Below are positions 8,004 through 17,296 of a stretch of 64,000 nt of DNA, in pieces (positions within the stretch are counted from its first letter, which is position 1; each line of letters opens with the position of its first letter). Source of the stretch: Geothrix sp. (lineage in GTDB: Bacteria; Acidobacteriota; Holophagae; Holophagales; Holophagaceae); assembly GCF_030219325.1 (NCBI RefSeq), contig NZ_CP126625.1, positions 2,344,857-2,408,856 of the forward strand. Direction: 5' to 3'. The notes beneath the pieces are model-generated. The model saw only the letters and a list, made by a program, of their open reading frames with translations, was not told the DNA's origin and made no database searches. The translations under genes and the position numbers were made by a program.

Positions 8004-9430
8004 GCAAGACCAGCGTCATCTACGACAAGTTCGAGCGCCATTCCCACGGTGAGGGCCTCAAGGGCCACGCCACCCACTACTGCCCCGGCTGCGGCCACGG
8101 CCTCGCCCACAAGTTCCTGGCGGAAGCCATCGATGCCCTGGGCATCCAGGACCGCACGGTGGCCGTGAGCCCCGTGGGCTGCTCCGTGTTCCTCTACTAC
8201 TACTTCGACGTGGGCAACACGCAGGCCGCCCATGGCCGTGCGCCCGTGGTGGCGCTGGGCCACAAGTTCGCCAACCCCGAGAGCGTGGTCATCAGCTACC
8301 AGGGTGACGGCGACCTGGCCTCCATCGGCCTCGCCGAAACCGTGGCCACGGCCCAGCTCGGCGCCCCCATCACCGTCATCTTCATCAACAATGCCATCTA
8401 CGGCATGACCGGTGGCCAGATGGCCCCGACCACCCTGATGGGCCAGTCCAGCTCCACCAGCCCCTCGGGCCGCAACGAGTACAACGGCCAGCCCATGAAG
8501 ATGGCCGAGCTCATCGCGGGCCTCGATGGCCCCGTCTACGTCGAGCGCGTGGCTCTCTTCGACGCCAAGCAGCGCATCAAGGCGAAGAAGGCCATCCAGA
8601 AGGCCATCAAGCTCCAGGTGGAAGGCCGCGGCTACTCCTTCATCGAGGTGCTGGCCGAGTGCCCCACCCACCTGAAGATGACCCCCGAGGAAACCGAGAA
8701 GTGGGTCAAGGAGTGCATGGAGCCCGTGTATCCCCTCGGCGTGAAGAAGGACCTCACCGTCGAGCCCTGGTTCCACCGCAACGCCCCCTGCTTCAAGGGC
8801 GAGAAGATCCTGGCCCTCACCGGTGCCAGCACCGAGCATCCCGAGCGTTTCTGCAAGGGCTTCCCCACGGGGCTTGATCTGAATGATGTTTCCCTGAAGC
8901 TGGCCGGTTCCGGCGGCGACGGCGCCCAGACCGCGGCCATGCTCATCGCCCGGGCCGCCATCAGCGAAGGATTCGACGCCACCCACATCCCCAGCTACGG
9001 CCCCGAAAGCCGCGGCGGCACGTCCTACGCCGACGTGCACGTGGCCGAGACGGAAGTGCTCAATCCCGGTTCGCCCGATCCCCAGATCCTGCTGGCCTTC
9101 AATGCGCCCAGCCTGGCCAAGTTCGGCCCCACCGTGCGCAAGGGCGGCTACGTGATCTACGACAGCTCCGTGGTCACCGAAGCCCCCGTGCTGGATCCCA
9201 GCATCAAGGTCTTCCCCGTGCCCTTCACGGGCATCGCCACCGACCTGGGCAAGGCCGTGGTGAAGAACATCGTGGCCCTGGGCGCCCTGCAGGCCGCCAC
9301 GAACATCTTCCCCAAGGACACCTTCCTCGGTGCCATCCGTGTGGCCCTGAAGGACAAGTGCGCCCTGATCCCCCTCAATGAGGAAGCGTTCAACTGGGGC
9401 ATCAAGTCGGTGGAAGCGCTCGACCAGTAG
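8000..9430 (+). CDS. 2-oxoacid:ferredoxin oxidoreductase, fused beta (TPP-binding) + gamma subunit
   Basis: A 476-residue protein. The N-terminal 280 residues are the thiamine-diphosphate beta subunit. They include HYCPGCGHG (C28, C31, likely part of a cluster-binding set), the TPP/Mg motif GDGDLASIG, and NNAIYGMTGGQMAPTT. From about residue 300 a gamma domain is fused, recognisable by LAGSGGDGAQTAAMLIARAA and SYGPESRGGTSYADV. With the upstream ferredoxin-alpha fusion, all four functional parts of the enzyme are carried on two polypeptides. The reaction is CoA-dependent oxidative decarboxylation of a 2-oxoacid, reversible with low-potential ferredoxin. Codon use matches its neighbours, so there is no sign of recent transfer. 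Confidence 0.92.
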   Translation: MSKTSVIYDKFERHSHGEGLKGHATHYCPGCGHGLAHKFLAEAIDALGIQDRTVAVSPVGCSVFLYYYFDVGNTQAAHGRAPVVALGHKFANPESVVISYQGDGDLASIGLAETVATAQLGAPITVIFINNAIYGMTGGQMAPTTLMGQSSSTSPSGRNEYNGQPMKMAELIAGLDGPVYVERVALFDAKQRIKAKKAIQKAIKLQVEGRGYSFIEVLAECPTHLKMTPEETEKWVKECMEPVYPLGVKKDLTVEPWFHRNAPCFKGEKILALTGASTEHPERFCKGFPTGLDLNDVSLKLAGSGGDGAQTAAMLIARAAISEGFDATHIPSYGPESRGGTSYADVHVAETEVLNPGSPDPQILLAFNAPSLAKFGPTVRKGGYVIYDSSVVTEAPVLDPSIKVFPVPFTGIATDLGKAVVKNIVALGALQAATNIFPKDTFLGAIRVALKDKCALIPLNEEAFNWGIKSVEALDQ

Positions 9431-9453
9431 GCTTGGAATTCCAGGAGGCAGCC

Positions 9454-9717
9454 ATGACGGACACCGCCATCCAGACCACCCTCAGCGCCGAGGAATGGAA
9501 GGTCGTCATGGCCCTCCGGGACATCCCGGACAGCCCGCTCCGCGCCAAGGTCTCCGGCCTCCTGGCCGAGCTGGTGCGCTTCATCCAGCAGCCCCGCTGC
9601 CTCGGCATGCAGAGCGACGGTTTCCCCTGTGGCACCCCCCACACCAGCTGCGAGGAGTGCCAGCACATGCTGCAGGTGCTCGACGACCTGGCCGCCCGGG
9701 TGCCGGTCCAGGGCTGA
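9454..9717 (+). CDS. Small Cys-containing protein downstream of the 2-oxoacid oxidoreductase
   Basis: An 87-residue protein that I do not recognise. The ATG at 9454 has a good ribosome site (CCAGGAGG at 9441-9448), and the gene starts 23 bp after the oxidoreductase stop, so it is probably in the same operon. The N-terminal half is predicted helical and acidic. The C-terminal half has four cysteines in the pattern C-x9-C-x6-C-x2-C (within PRCLGMQSDGFPCGTP and SCEECQHML), which could hold zinc or a small FeS cluster. A role as an accessory or assembly factor of the oxidoreductase is inferred from position alone. Confidence 0.65.
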   Translation: MTDTAIQTTLSAEEWKVVMALRDIPDSPLRAKVSGLLAELVRFIQQPRCLGMQSDGFPCGTPHTSCEECQHMLQVLDDLAARVPVQG

Positions 9718-9732
9718 CGCGATCCAAGACCA

Positions 9733-9763
9733 AGGCCCCCCGGCACCTCGAGCCTGGGGGCCT
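9733..9763. terminator. Probable terminator hairpin between convergent genes
   Basis: An 8-bp perfect stem (AGGCCCCC at 9733-9740 with GGGGGCCT at 9756-9763) encloses a 15-nt loop. It lies between the end of the oxidoreductase operon and the convergent secreted-protein gene. No T-run follows. Confidence 0.45.
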
Positions 9764-9797
9764 CGGTGTGTACGGGCGGCCCGCTGCGTCAATCCCG

Positions 9798-10184
9798 CTA
9801 TTTCTTCCTGGTCAGGGTGACCTTGCCGGAAGCCACGGGCGAGGTCCAGGTGCCCGTCATGGTCAAGCCGTCCTCCGAGATCGTGGCTTCGAAGTCCATG
9901 GTGGGCTCGGGGAACTTCACCTCGCGGCCCTTCACCTTGGCCTTGGTGAACCTGTCCGAGAAATCGCCCACGGCGGTGCCGTACCAGGTGGACTCCCCCT
10001 TCAGGGTGTCACCCGAGGCCGAGGCGATCTTGACCACCAGCTTGCCCCCCAGGTCCGCGAACGCCCACTGCCCCTCCCAGGTGCCCACCAGCCCAGCGGC
10101 GGTGGCGGCGTCATCGGCCCTGACGCAGGGGGCGGCGGCCAGCAAACAAGTCATCATAACGAACGGTCGGTAGGTTTTTGACAT
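9798..10184 (-). CDS. Small secreted protein of unknown function
   Basis: A 128-residue protein starting at 10184, where an AGGAG ribosome site precedes the ATG. It has a signal peptide (MSKTYRPFVMMTCLLAAAPCVRA) followed by a compact all-beta region. GLVGTWEGQW opens the mature part and TMTGTWTSPVASGKVTLTRKK closes it. Repeated G-T-W segments and alternating strands resemble small periplasmic lipocalin-like or DUF-type beta-barrels, but I cannot name a family. It lies 94 bp downstream of truB on the same strand and may be an independent unit. Confidence 0.7.
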   Translation of the reverse strand: MSKTYRPFVMMTCLLAAAPCVRADDAATAAGLVGTWEGQWAFADLGGKLVVKIASASGDTLKGESTWYGTAVGDFSDRFTKAKVKGREVKFPEPTMDFEATISEDGLTMTGTWTSPVASGKVTLTRKK

Positions 10185-10278
10185 GCAGGCTCCTCGGGAT
10201 GGCGTTGATTCTAGCGGCTGACGGGTGCGGGACAAAACCCCCGCGCGGTCGTGCGAGGGTCGCCGGGCCCCGCCGTGC

Positions 10279-11175
10279 CTACAACCCGCCCCGCAGGTTG
10301 GCGAAGGTCCTCAGGCCCTCCCCGGCGGGCTTGAGCAGGGCCACGAGCCGACCCCCGTGCAACGCGCGGAGGGGTGCGCCGGGATCGGGAAAGCCTTCGG
10401 GCAGGGCCCAGCTGGCGGGCTGGGACTCGCCGACCGGGACGGCTCGGCCATGGCTGAGGTGGTCGGCCTCCTCGTCGGACAGCAACCGTGAAGGGCACCA
10501 GGGCAGCAGGTCCACGCCCGTCAGCAGCCGCTCCTGGTCCAGGCCGGGGTCGCCCCAGGGTCCGATGGCGGTGCGGCGGAGCGCCGCGAGGTGGGCGCCA
10601 CAACCCAGGCTCCGGCCCAGATCCCGGGCCAGGCTGCGCACGTAGAAGCCGCCCCGGCAGGTGATCTCCAGCGTGCTGCGCCGCGGCAGATCGTGGCGGA
10701 TCCACCGGGCGGACAACAGGAAGACGCGGCTCGGCTTCATCAGCACCACCTCGCCCCGGTGCGCCTTCTTGTACGCCGCCTCGCCGTCGATCTTCTTGGC
10801 GCTGGTGGCGGGGGGCACCTGCTCCGTCCAGCCCAGGAAGGGCGTCAGGGCCGCGTCCAGGGCAGCGGGAGTGAGCTGCGAGGCATCTCCCTCCGACAGG
10901 GGAAGTCCCTGCAGGTCGCAGGTGTCGGTCTCCACGCCCCAGGCCACTTCCGCGACGTAGGTCTTGGGGAGCGGATGCATCAGCTCCATGAGCCGCGTGG
11001 CCTGGCCGGCCAGCACCAGCAGCAGCCCGTCGGCGAAGGGATCCAGGGTGCCGCCGTGGCCCAGGGCCAGTTTCTTCTGGCCCGCCTCGAAGGCCCGGCG
11101 CTTGAAGCCGCGGATCACGTCGAAGCTGCTCTGGCCCACGGTCTTGTGGACGAGGTGGATGCCGGCTTCGATCAT
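10279..11175 (-). CDS. truB: tRNA pseudouridine(55) synthase
   Basis: A 298-residue TruB. The catalytic aspartate D45 lies in GHGGTLDPFADG (39-50), and the next helix (LLLVLAGQATRL) and KTYVAEVAWGVETDT are typical. It converts U55 of the T-loop to pseudouridine in elongator tRNAs. The C-terminal part (about 215-298) is longer than the catalytic core and corresponds to a PUA-like region. Its start overlaps the rbfA stop (ATGA at 11175), so the two are translationally coupled. The usual upstream partner infB is absent here. Confidence 0.95.
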   Translation of the reverse strand: MIEAGIHLVHKTVGQSSFDVIRGFKRRAFEAGQKKLALGHGGTLDPFADGLLLVLAGQATRLMELMHPLPKTYVAEVAWGVETDTCDLQGLPLSEGDASQLTPAALDAALTPFLGWTEQVPPATSAKKIDGEAAYKKAHRGEVVLMKPSRVFLLSARWIRHDLPRRSTLEITCRGGFYVRSLARDLGRSLGCGAHLAALRRTAIGPWGDPGLDQERLLTGVDLLPWCPSRLLSDEEADHLSHGRAVPVGESQPASWALPEGFPDPGAPLRALHGGRLVALLKPAGEGLRTFANLRGGL

Positions 11176-11573
11176 CAGGCTTCCGTCGCGCCTTCTTCAG
11201 GCTCCGCGGGCCTGGCTGCCCGCTCCTTCTCGATCTCCGACAGGAGCGTCTCCAGGTGATTGCCCGCTTCCAGGGTGCTGTCCGGAAAGAAGCGCAGTTC
11301 GGGCACCCGCTTCATCTTGAGGCGGGCGGCCAGCTGGCTGCGCAGGAAGCCCGCCGCCCGGCCCAGGGCCTTGCGGGTGAGCGAGTCCTGCGCTTCCTGA
11401 TCGCCACCATTGGCCGGCAGCACCGTGAAATAGACCTTGGCCACGCTGCGATCCGGCGAGAGGCGGACGGCCGTGAGGGTCACGAAGCCGAGCTCCGGGT
11501 CGCGCAGCTCCCGCTGCACGAGCGTGGACAGGAGGAAATGGACCTGGTCTTCGAGGCGTTCTGGGCGTTGCAT
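11175..11573 (-). CDS. rbfA: Ribosome-binding factor A
   Basis: A 132-residue RbfA with the single KH-like fold. LSTLVQRELRDPELGFVTLT near the N-terminus and KVYFTVLP mid-protein are family hallmarks, as is MKRVPELRFFPDSTLE. It matures the 30S subunit by acting on the 5' end of 16S rRNA and helps growth in the cold. I chose the ATG at 11573 because AAAGGA sits 6 nt upstream; a TTG at 11588 lies further up without better support. The last 20 residues are a Glu/Ala-rich tail. It heads a two-gene unit with truB. Confidence 0.93.
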   Translation of the reverse strand: MQRPERLEDQVHFLLSTLVQRELRDPELGFVTLTAVRLSPDRSVAKVYFTVLPANGGDQEAQDSLTRKALGRAAGFLRSQLAARLKMKRVPELRFFPDSTLEAGNHLETLLSEIEKERAARPAEPEEGATEA

Positions 11574-11677
11574 GGGATTCCTTTGCAACTTTCATTCTAC
11601 CCGACCCGGCTTTTTCGCCTTGCCCGTGGAGGCTGGACCCGTCACGGGATACTCTGGGTTTTTCAAAGGCAGCGGTC

Positions 11678-12403
11678 TTGGCCGAGTGGTTCGAAACCTG
11701 GTTTGACGAGGACTACGCCCGTCTCTACGCCCACCGGGACGCGGAGGAGGCGCGCGTGGCCCTGGGCCGGGCCATGCGGGTGGCCCCCGAGCTGGCCCAG
11801 GGGCCCGTCCTCGATCTGGCCTGTGGCGCGGGCCGGCACCTGGAGATCCTGCGGCGGGCGAACCCCATGGCCTTCGGAATGGACCTCTCCCGCCCCCTCC
11901 TGCAGATGGCCCCGGGCGGCCTCCGCCCCTGGCTGCTCCGGGGCGACATGCGCCGCATTCCGGTGAAGGACGGCTCCCTGCATGGAATCTGCCTCTGGTT
12001 CACCCCCTTCGGGTATTTCGATGATGAGGAGAACCGGGCGCTGATGATGCGCCTGGGCGCCCTGCTGGAGAACAACGGCGTGCTGGTGATGGACTACCTC
12101 AACGCCGACCTGGTGGCCCGCACCCTGGTGCCCGAGGAGACGGTGGAGCGCGGGATCATCCGGGCCCAGAGCCGCCGGTCGCTGGAGGGGGACCGCCTCG
12201 TGAAGCGCATGGTGCTCACCCGCACGGACACGGGTGAGGTGCGCGACGTGCTGGAGAGCGTGCGGCTCTACCATCCCACGGAGCTCCAGGAGATGGCCGT
12301 GCGCGCGGGCCTGCGCCTCCGGCGCGTCATGGGCACCTACGCTGGCGAGGCCTTCACCGACGACAGCCCGCGCTGGATCGGGGTTTTCGAGAAGGCGTGG
12401 TGA
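11678..12403 (+). CDS. Class I SAM-dependent methyltransferase
   Basis: A 241-residue Rossmann-fold methyltransferase. Motif I is PVLDLACGAGRHLEIL (about 43-58), followed by GMDLSRPLL and a motif resembling post-motif I (RGDMRRIPVKDGSLHGI). The substrate is unknown; relatives annotated as ubiE/COQ5-like or small-molecule methyltransferases share this layout. The start is a TTG at 11678 preceded by AAAGG; no in-frame ATG or GTG is available nearby. A GATACT -10-like element lies at 11648-11653. It precedes pgk by 86 bp and may be independent of it. Confidence 0.82.
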   Translation: MAEWFETWFDEDYARLYAHRDAEEARVALGRAMRVAPELAQGPVLDLACGAGRHLEILRRANPMAFGMDLSRPLLQMAPGGLRPWLLRGDMRRIPVKDGSLHGICLWFTPFGYFDDEENRALMMRLGALLENNGVLVMDYLNADLVARTLVPEETVERGIIRAQSRRSLEGDRLVKRMVLTRTDTGEVRDVLESVRLYHPTELQEMAVRAGLRLRRVMGTYAGEAFTDDSPRWIGVFEKAW

Positions 12404-12489
12404 ATGAGGCTGCAGTCTCCCTCCTTCCTCCAATAGCCGATCCTCCCCGCTTCCGTCAGAATGGATCCGTTCAAGTGCAAGGAGCAGCC

Positions 12490-13686
<1,197 letters not shown>

Positions 13687-13694
13687 GGATTCCC

Positions 13695-14429
13695 ATGCGC
13701 TGCGTCGTCGCCAACTGGAAGATGAACCTGACCTCCGATGAGGCAAGGGCTTTCTGCGAGGATCTGCTCGGGCGCGTGGCGCCCGAGAAAGAAACTGAAG
13801 TCGGGATCGCTCCGCCGTTCACGATGCTGCACCTGGTGAGCGATCTGGTCCGGCCGAGGGGCCTCCAGGTCTTCGGCCAGAACGGCCATGCCGAGGCCAA
13901 GGGGGCCTTCACGGGCGAGATCTCCATGCCCCAGCTCCGCGATGCGGGCTGCTCCGGCGTGCTGCTCGGCCACAGCGAGCGCCGTCAGTTCTTCGGCGAG
14001 ACCGACGCGGCCCTGGCGAAGAAGGTCAAGGCCGCCTGGCAGTGGGACCTGCTGCCCCTGCTCTGCATCGGCGAGACGCTGGAGCAGCGCGATGCCGGCA
14101 AGACCCTGGAGGTGCTGGGCCTGCAGCTGGCCATCCTGGCCGAGACCGGCCCCGGCCCCCTGTGGGTGGCCTATGAACCGGTCTGGGCCATCGGCACCGG
14201 TCGCCGGGCGGAGGCCGAGCAGGTGCGCGAGGCCCACGCCTTCATCCGGGCCGAGCTGGACCGCCACCTCGCCGGCACCGAGTACCGGGTGCCCATCCTC
14301 TACGGCGGCAGCGTCACCCCCGAGAGCTTCCCCGAGCTGCTGGGCATCCCCGAAGTGGCCGGTGGCCTGGTGGGCGGCGCCAGCCTGGATCCCCGCAAGT
14401 TCGCGGAGCTGGTGAAGCAGGCGGGCTGA
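13695..14429 (+). CDS. tpiA: Triosephosphate isomerase
   Basis: A 244-residue TIM barrel enzyme interconverting dihydroxyacetone phosphate and glyceraldehyde 3-phosphate. Catalytic residues are K9 (NWKMN), H93 (GHSERRQFF) and E161 in AYEPVWAIGTG. The phosphate-binding segments YGGSV and GGLVGGASLDP are intact. It is co-transcribed with pgk. It ends at a TGATCA hexamer whose second half is the stop codon of the convergent zinc-ribbon gene, so no intergenic base separates them. Confidence 0.97.
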   Translation: MRCVVANWKMNLTSDEARAFCEDLLGRVAPEKETEVGIAPPFTMLHLVSDLVRPRGLQVFGQNGHAEAKGAFTGEISMPQLRDAGCSGVLLGHSERRQFFGETDAALAKKVKAAWQWDLLPLLCIGETLEQRDAGKTLEVLGLQLAILAETGPGPLWVAYEPVWAIGTGRRAEAEQVREAHAFIRAELDRHLAGTEYRVPILYGGSVTPESFPELLGIPEVAGGLVGGASLDPRKFAELVKQAG

Positions 14430-15170
14430 TCAGCTCAGGTCCAGGAACAGGTCAGCCACGTCGATGGCCAGCCCCACCAGGCCGGCGGCGTCGAGCCAGT
14501 GGCTGGAGGCGTGCATCTGCTGGGCGAATTCATAGGACGAGGCCGGATGCTGTGGCATCGGCACTGCGGCGCGCCTGGCCTCCTTCAGCGCCTCGATCTC
14601 CAGCTCACGGGCCCGATCCAGCCCGCCCCCGGCGATGAAGACCAGGACCCGGCGCAGCTCGTCCTTGTCGAACCAGATGCCATGGGCCTTGCACACGTCC
14701 AGCACCACGCCGGAGCGCTTGGCGTAGTTCACCCGGTTCATGCGCTGGCGGCAGGCGGGACAGGGTCGGTACTGGACCGGCTCCAGTCTGGCGACCGGCG
14801 GCTGGTCCGGCGCGGGCAGCGCGCCGAGAACGGCCCCCTGGCGCTCGCGGCTGGTACCCAGCTGCTCGAACACGGCGCGGTCCAGCCAGAGCCCGCCGCA
14901 GGCCAGGCACTCGCCCACTTCCACTTCGCCGACCTTGGCGGAAGCCATGGCCTTGGCGCAGGCGGGACAGGGCGCGCCCGTGGCCGGGGATGCAGCCCGG
15001 GGTGCCATCGCCGCGCCGCAGCCGGGGCAGTGGCTGGCGGAAAGCGGCACCAGGGCGAAACAGGCGGGGCAGGCCGCGGTCGCCAGCTGCGCCTTGCAGT
15101 AGGGGCACTGCGTGGCGTCCAGCGGCACCGAGGCGCCGCAGCCCGAGCAGCGCAGGACGCGGGCCTCCAT
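14430..15170 (-). CDS. Multi-zinc-ribbon protein with zf-TFIIB-type domain
   Basis: A 246-residue cytoplasmic protein with stacked zinc knuckles. CSGCG with CPYC opens the protein, CPAC with CPGCG follows by residue 55, and CPAC with CLACGGLWLD lies near 68-100. A last pair, CPACRQRMN with a lone Cys before HGIWFDKDEL, is at about 135-168. The paired C-x2-C...C-x2-CGG-x-W-x-D pattern is the zf-TFIIB-like signature of small bacterial proteins of unknown function. The C-terminal 80 residues are helical with no recognisable domain. Its start overlaps the stop of the upstream lipoprotein gene (ATGA at 15170), so the two are probably coupled. Confidence 0.8.
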   Translation of the reverse strand: MEARVLRCSGCGASVPLDATQCPYCKAQLATAACPACFALVPLSASHCPGCGAAMAPRAASPATGAPCPACAKAMASAKVGEVEVGECLACGGLWLDRAVFEQLGTSRERQGAVLGALPAPDQPPVARLEPVQYRPCPACRQRMNRVNYAKRSGVVLDVCKAHGIWFDKDELRRVLVFIAGGGLDRARELEIEALKEARRAAVPMPQHPASSYEFAQQMHASSHWLDAAGLVGLAIDVADLFLDLS

Positions 15171-16033
15171 CAGTTCTGCTTTGGCTCGGCCGGTGGTTCA
15201 GGCGTGGAACCGGGCGGGGGAGGCAGCGTGGCCGGCGGCGGGGGGGGCGGCTCAGTTGGCGCGGCCGTGGGGGGAAGCGCAATCGGCGGCGCGGGCGGGT
15301 CCACCCTTCGGGGCTGGGAGGCTCCCTCTTTCCGCCCCGAGGGGTCCTCGTAGAAGCGCTGCTCGGTGAAGCGGGTCCACTGGAAGTAGGCCGTCAGCTT
15401 CTGCACCACCACCCGTGCGAAGCCCTTGGCCTCCTCCTCGCGGATGCGGCCATCGTCATCGCGGTACCCGCGGGGCAGCGGGTCCATGGCTTCGACGACC
15501 TCGACGGGCTCGATGGACTCCACCCAGAGCGGCTCGGGATTGCCCGGCTGCACGAGGCTCACCTGGGCGCGCACCACCGTGGGCAGATAGCCCAGGCGGT
15601 CCTGGACGCGCTCCCGGTGCATGGCGGCATGGCTGCCCGCCCACAGACCCCAGAAGAGGCCATCGACGATGCCCCAGCCCCGGTTGCCCGAGGCCGCGCT
15701 GATGGCTCCCACGGTGACGCCCGTGGCGACGCCGACGGCCGTGGGGCTGGGCTGGCCGGGGGCCGGCGAGAGGTCGCGGATGACCACCTGCAGCTGCGCC
15801 GCCCCCACGGGGGGCTTCACGCCCTCGGGCACCACCACCACGCGGGTGGCCAGCCGGGCCCGCAGGGCCGAGGCGTACTCCTTCTGGAAGGCCTCGTGAT
15901 CGGCCAGGCCCGAGGGCAGGCTCACGCTGACGCTGACGGGCGCCGGCTGCCGCCGGAACGCCTCGACCTCCGGCCGGGTGCAGCCGAGGACCAGCAGGAT
16001 GGAAGGAATGAACAGCCAGGGAGCGCGCCGCAT
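15170..16033 (-). CDS. Lipoprotein of unknown function with Pro-rich tail
   Basis: A 287-residue protein with a lipoprotein signal peptide (IPSILLVLGC, Cys18 as the lipidated residue). The mature domain (about 35-235) has mixed alpha/beta character and includes a Gly-rich hydrophobic stretch (GVATGVTVGAISAASG) near 100-117 that could insert in a membrane. The final 45 residues are almost only Pro with Ala, Thr and Glu, suggesting a wall-spanning or low-complexity spacer. I do not recognise the family. It is the first gene of a pair with the zinc-ribbon gene. Confidence 0.72.
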   Translation of the reverse strand: MRRAPWLFIPSILLVLGCTRPEVEAFRRQPAPVSVSVSLPSGLADHEAFQKEYASALRARLATRVVVVPEGVKPPVGAAQLQVVIRDLSPAPGQPSPTAVGVATGVTVGAISAASGNRGWGIVDGLFWGLWAGSHAAMHRERVQDRLGYLPTVVRAQVSLVQPGNPEPLWVESIEPVEVVEAMDPLPRGYRDDDGRIREEEAKGFARVVVQKLTAYFQWTRFTEQRFYEDPSGRKEGASQPRRVDPPAPPIALPPTAAPTEPPPPPPATLPPPPGSTPEPPAEPKQN

Positions 16034-16103
16034 GGGAGACCTCCAGGGCCTAGTGTGCGTCCGGCCCGGTGAAGGTGTCCAGGAGCGGCCGTCCCGCTCC
16101 CGG

Positions 16104-16109
16104 TAGAAT
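16104..16109 (+). promoter_or_regulatory. Candidate -10 element upstream of the DAHP synthase leader
   Basis: TAGAAT at 16104-16109 would place the transcript start near 16116, giving a leader of about 110 nt that contains the short open frame at 16132-16227. A matching -35 is not clear. Confidence 0.4.
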
Positions 16110-16131
16110 GGCGGTTCCCGGAAGGCCCCTC

Positions 16132-16227
16132 ATGCTTATCCTCTTCGCCCCTGCGGGCTCAGACCTTATTTCGAAGGTGGCCTTCCCAACCCACGGCCCA
16201 ATCTCCACCTCCGCAGAGGCCCTCTGA
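16132..16227 (+). CDS. Possible 31-codon leader peptide overlapping the DAHP synthase start
   Basis: A 31-codon frame starts at an ATG with GGAAGG 6 nt upstream. Its TGA shares one base with the DAHP synthase ATG (TGATG at 16225-16229). The initiation region resembles that of the downstream gene: both read AGGCCC, a few bases, then ATGCT-ATCCTC. This suggests either translational coupling or a duplicated start region. The peptide (starting MLILFAPAGSDL) has two Phe and no Trp or Tyr, so classical aromatic attenuation is not obvious. It may also be a chance frame. Confidence 0.35.
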   Translation: MLILFAPAGSDLISKVAFPTHGPISTSAEAL

Positions 16228-17258
16228 TGCTCATCCTCATGGAATCCAGCGCCACCGCAGACCAGGTGAAGGAGGTCCTGTCCCTGCTGGAGGCCTCGGG
16301 CATCCGCTGCCAGGTGAACGAAACGCCGGAATCCCTCAGCATCGTGGCGCCCCACGCCTCCAAGGCGTTGAAGCCCGACCGCATCGAGCCCATGGCCGGC
16401 GTGCGCCGGGTGGTCCCCATCACCAGCCCCTACAAGCTGGCCAGCGCGGATGCCGCCACGGGCCGCACGGTGGTGGAGGTCCGCGGCGTCAAGATCGGCG
16501 GGCCGGAACTCGCCCTGGTGGGTGGCCCCTGCGGCGTGGAAAGCCGCGAGCAGCTCTTCACCGTGGCCCGCTACGTGGCCGAGGCCGGCGTGAAGCTGCT
16601 GCGGGCCGGCGCCTACAAGCCCCGCACCAGCCCCTACGCCTTCCAGGGCCTGGGCCTGGAGGGCCTGCGCCTGCTGGAGGAGGCCCGGGCGGAATTCGAC
16701 CTGGGCATCGTCACCGAGGCCACGGAAGTGGAGACCTTCGACGCCGTGGAGCGCAGCGCGGACATGGTGCAGATCGGCGCCCGGAACATGCAGAACTTCG
16801 CCCTGCTGCGGCGCGCGGGCCGCTGCGGCAAGCCCGTGCTGCTGAAGCGGGGGCCTTCGGCCACGCTCGAGGAGTGGCTCTACGCCGCGGAATACGTGCT
16901 GGGCGAGGGTAACCGCAACGTGGTGCTCTGCGAGCGGGGCATCCGCACCTGGTCGGATCACGCCCGCAACACGCTGGACGTCAGCGTGGTCCCCGCCGCG
17001 AAGGCCCTCACGCACCTGCCCATCATGGTGGATCCGAGCCACGCCACGGGCCGCCGGGACCTGGTGATCCCCTGCGGACTGGCAGGCGTGGCCGCGGGCG
17101 CCGACGGCCTGCTGGTGGAGACCCACTGCCACCCGGAGAAGGCCCTCAGCGACGGCCCCCAGGCCCTGCTGCCCTCGGACTTCATCCGGCTGGTGGAGCA
17201 GGCCCAGGCCATCCACCGCGTGCTGCAGGCCCCCAGCCTCACTGGGCTATGGATGTAA
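16227..17258 (+). CDS. aroF: 3-deoxy-7-phosphoheptulonate synthase (DAHP synthase)
   Basis: A 343-residue type I-beta DAHP synthase condensing phosphoenolpyruvate and erythrose 4-phosphate, the first step of aromatic amino acid synthesis. Residues 1-70 are the ferredoxin-like regulatory domain of the Thermotoga-type enzymes. The barrel then shows GGPCGVESREQ, LLRAGAYKPRTSPY, the metal Cys in that GPCGVES loop, and later metal ligands in HATGRRDLV, GLLVETHCHPE and LSDGPQ. The N-terminal domain suggests feedback inhibition by Tyr or Phe. The ATG at 16227 overlaps a short upstream frame. secG starts 38 bp later on the same strand. Confidence 0.95.
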   Translation: MLILMESSATADQVKEVLSLLEASGIRCQVNETPESLSIVAPHASKALKPDRIEPMAGVRRVVPITSPYKLASADAATGRTVVEVRGVKIGGPELALVGGPCGVESREQLFTVARYVAEAGVKLLRAGAYKPRTSPYAFQGLGLEGLRLLEEARAEFDLGIVTEATEVETFDAVERSADMVQIGARNMQNFALLRRAGRCGKPVLLKRGPSATLEEWLYAAEYVLGEGNRNVVLCERGIRTWSDHARNTLDVSVVPAAKALTHLPIMVDPSHATGRRDLVIPCGLAGVAAGADGLLVETHCHPEKALSDGPQALLPSDFIRLVEQAQAIHRVLQAPSLTGLWM

Positions 17259-17296
17259 TGGGCCAGCCGTGACAGACTAGGAGGTTCGGAGTTTCC

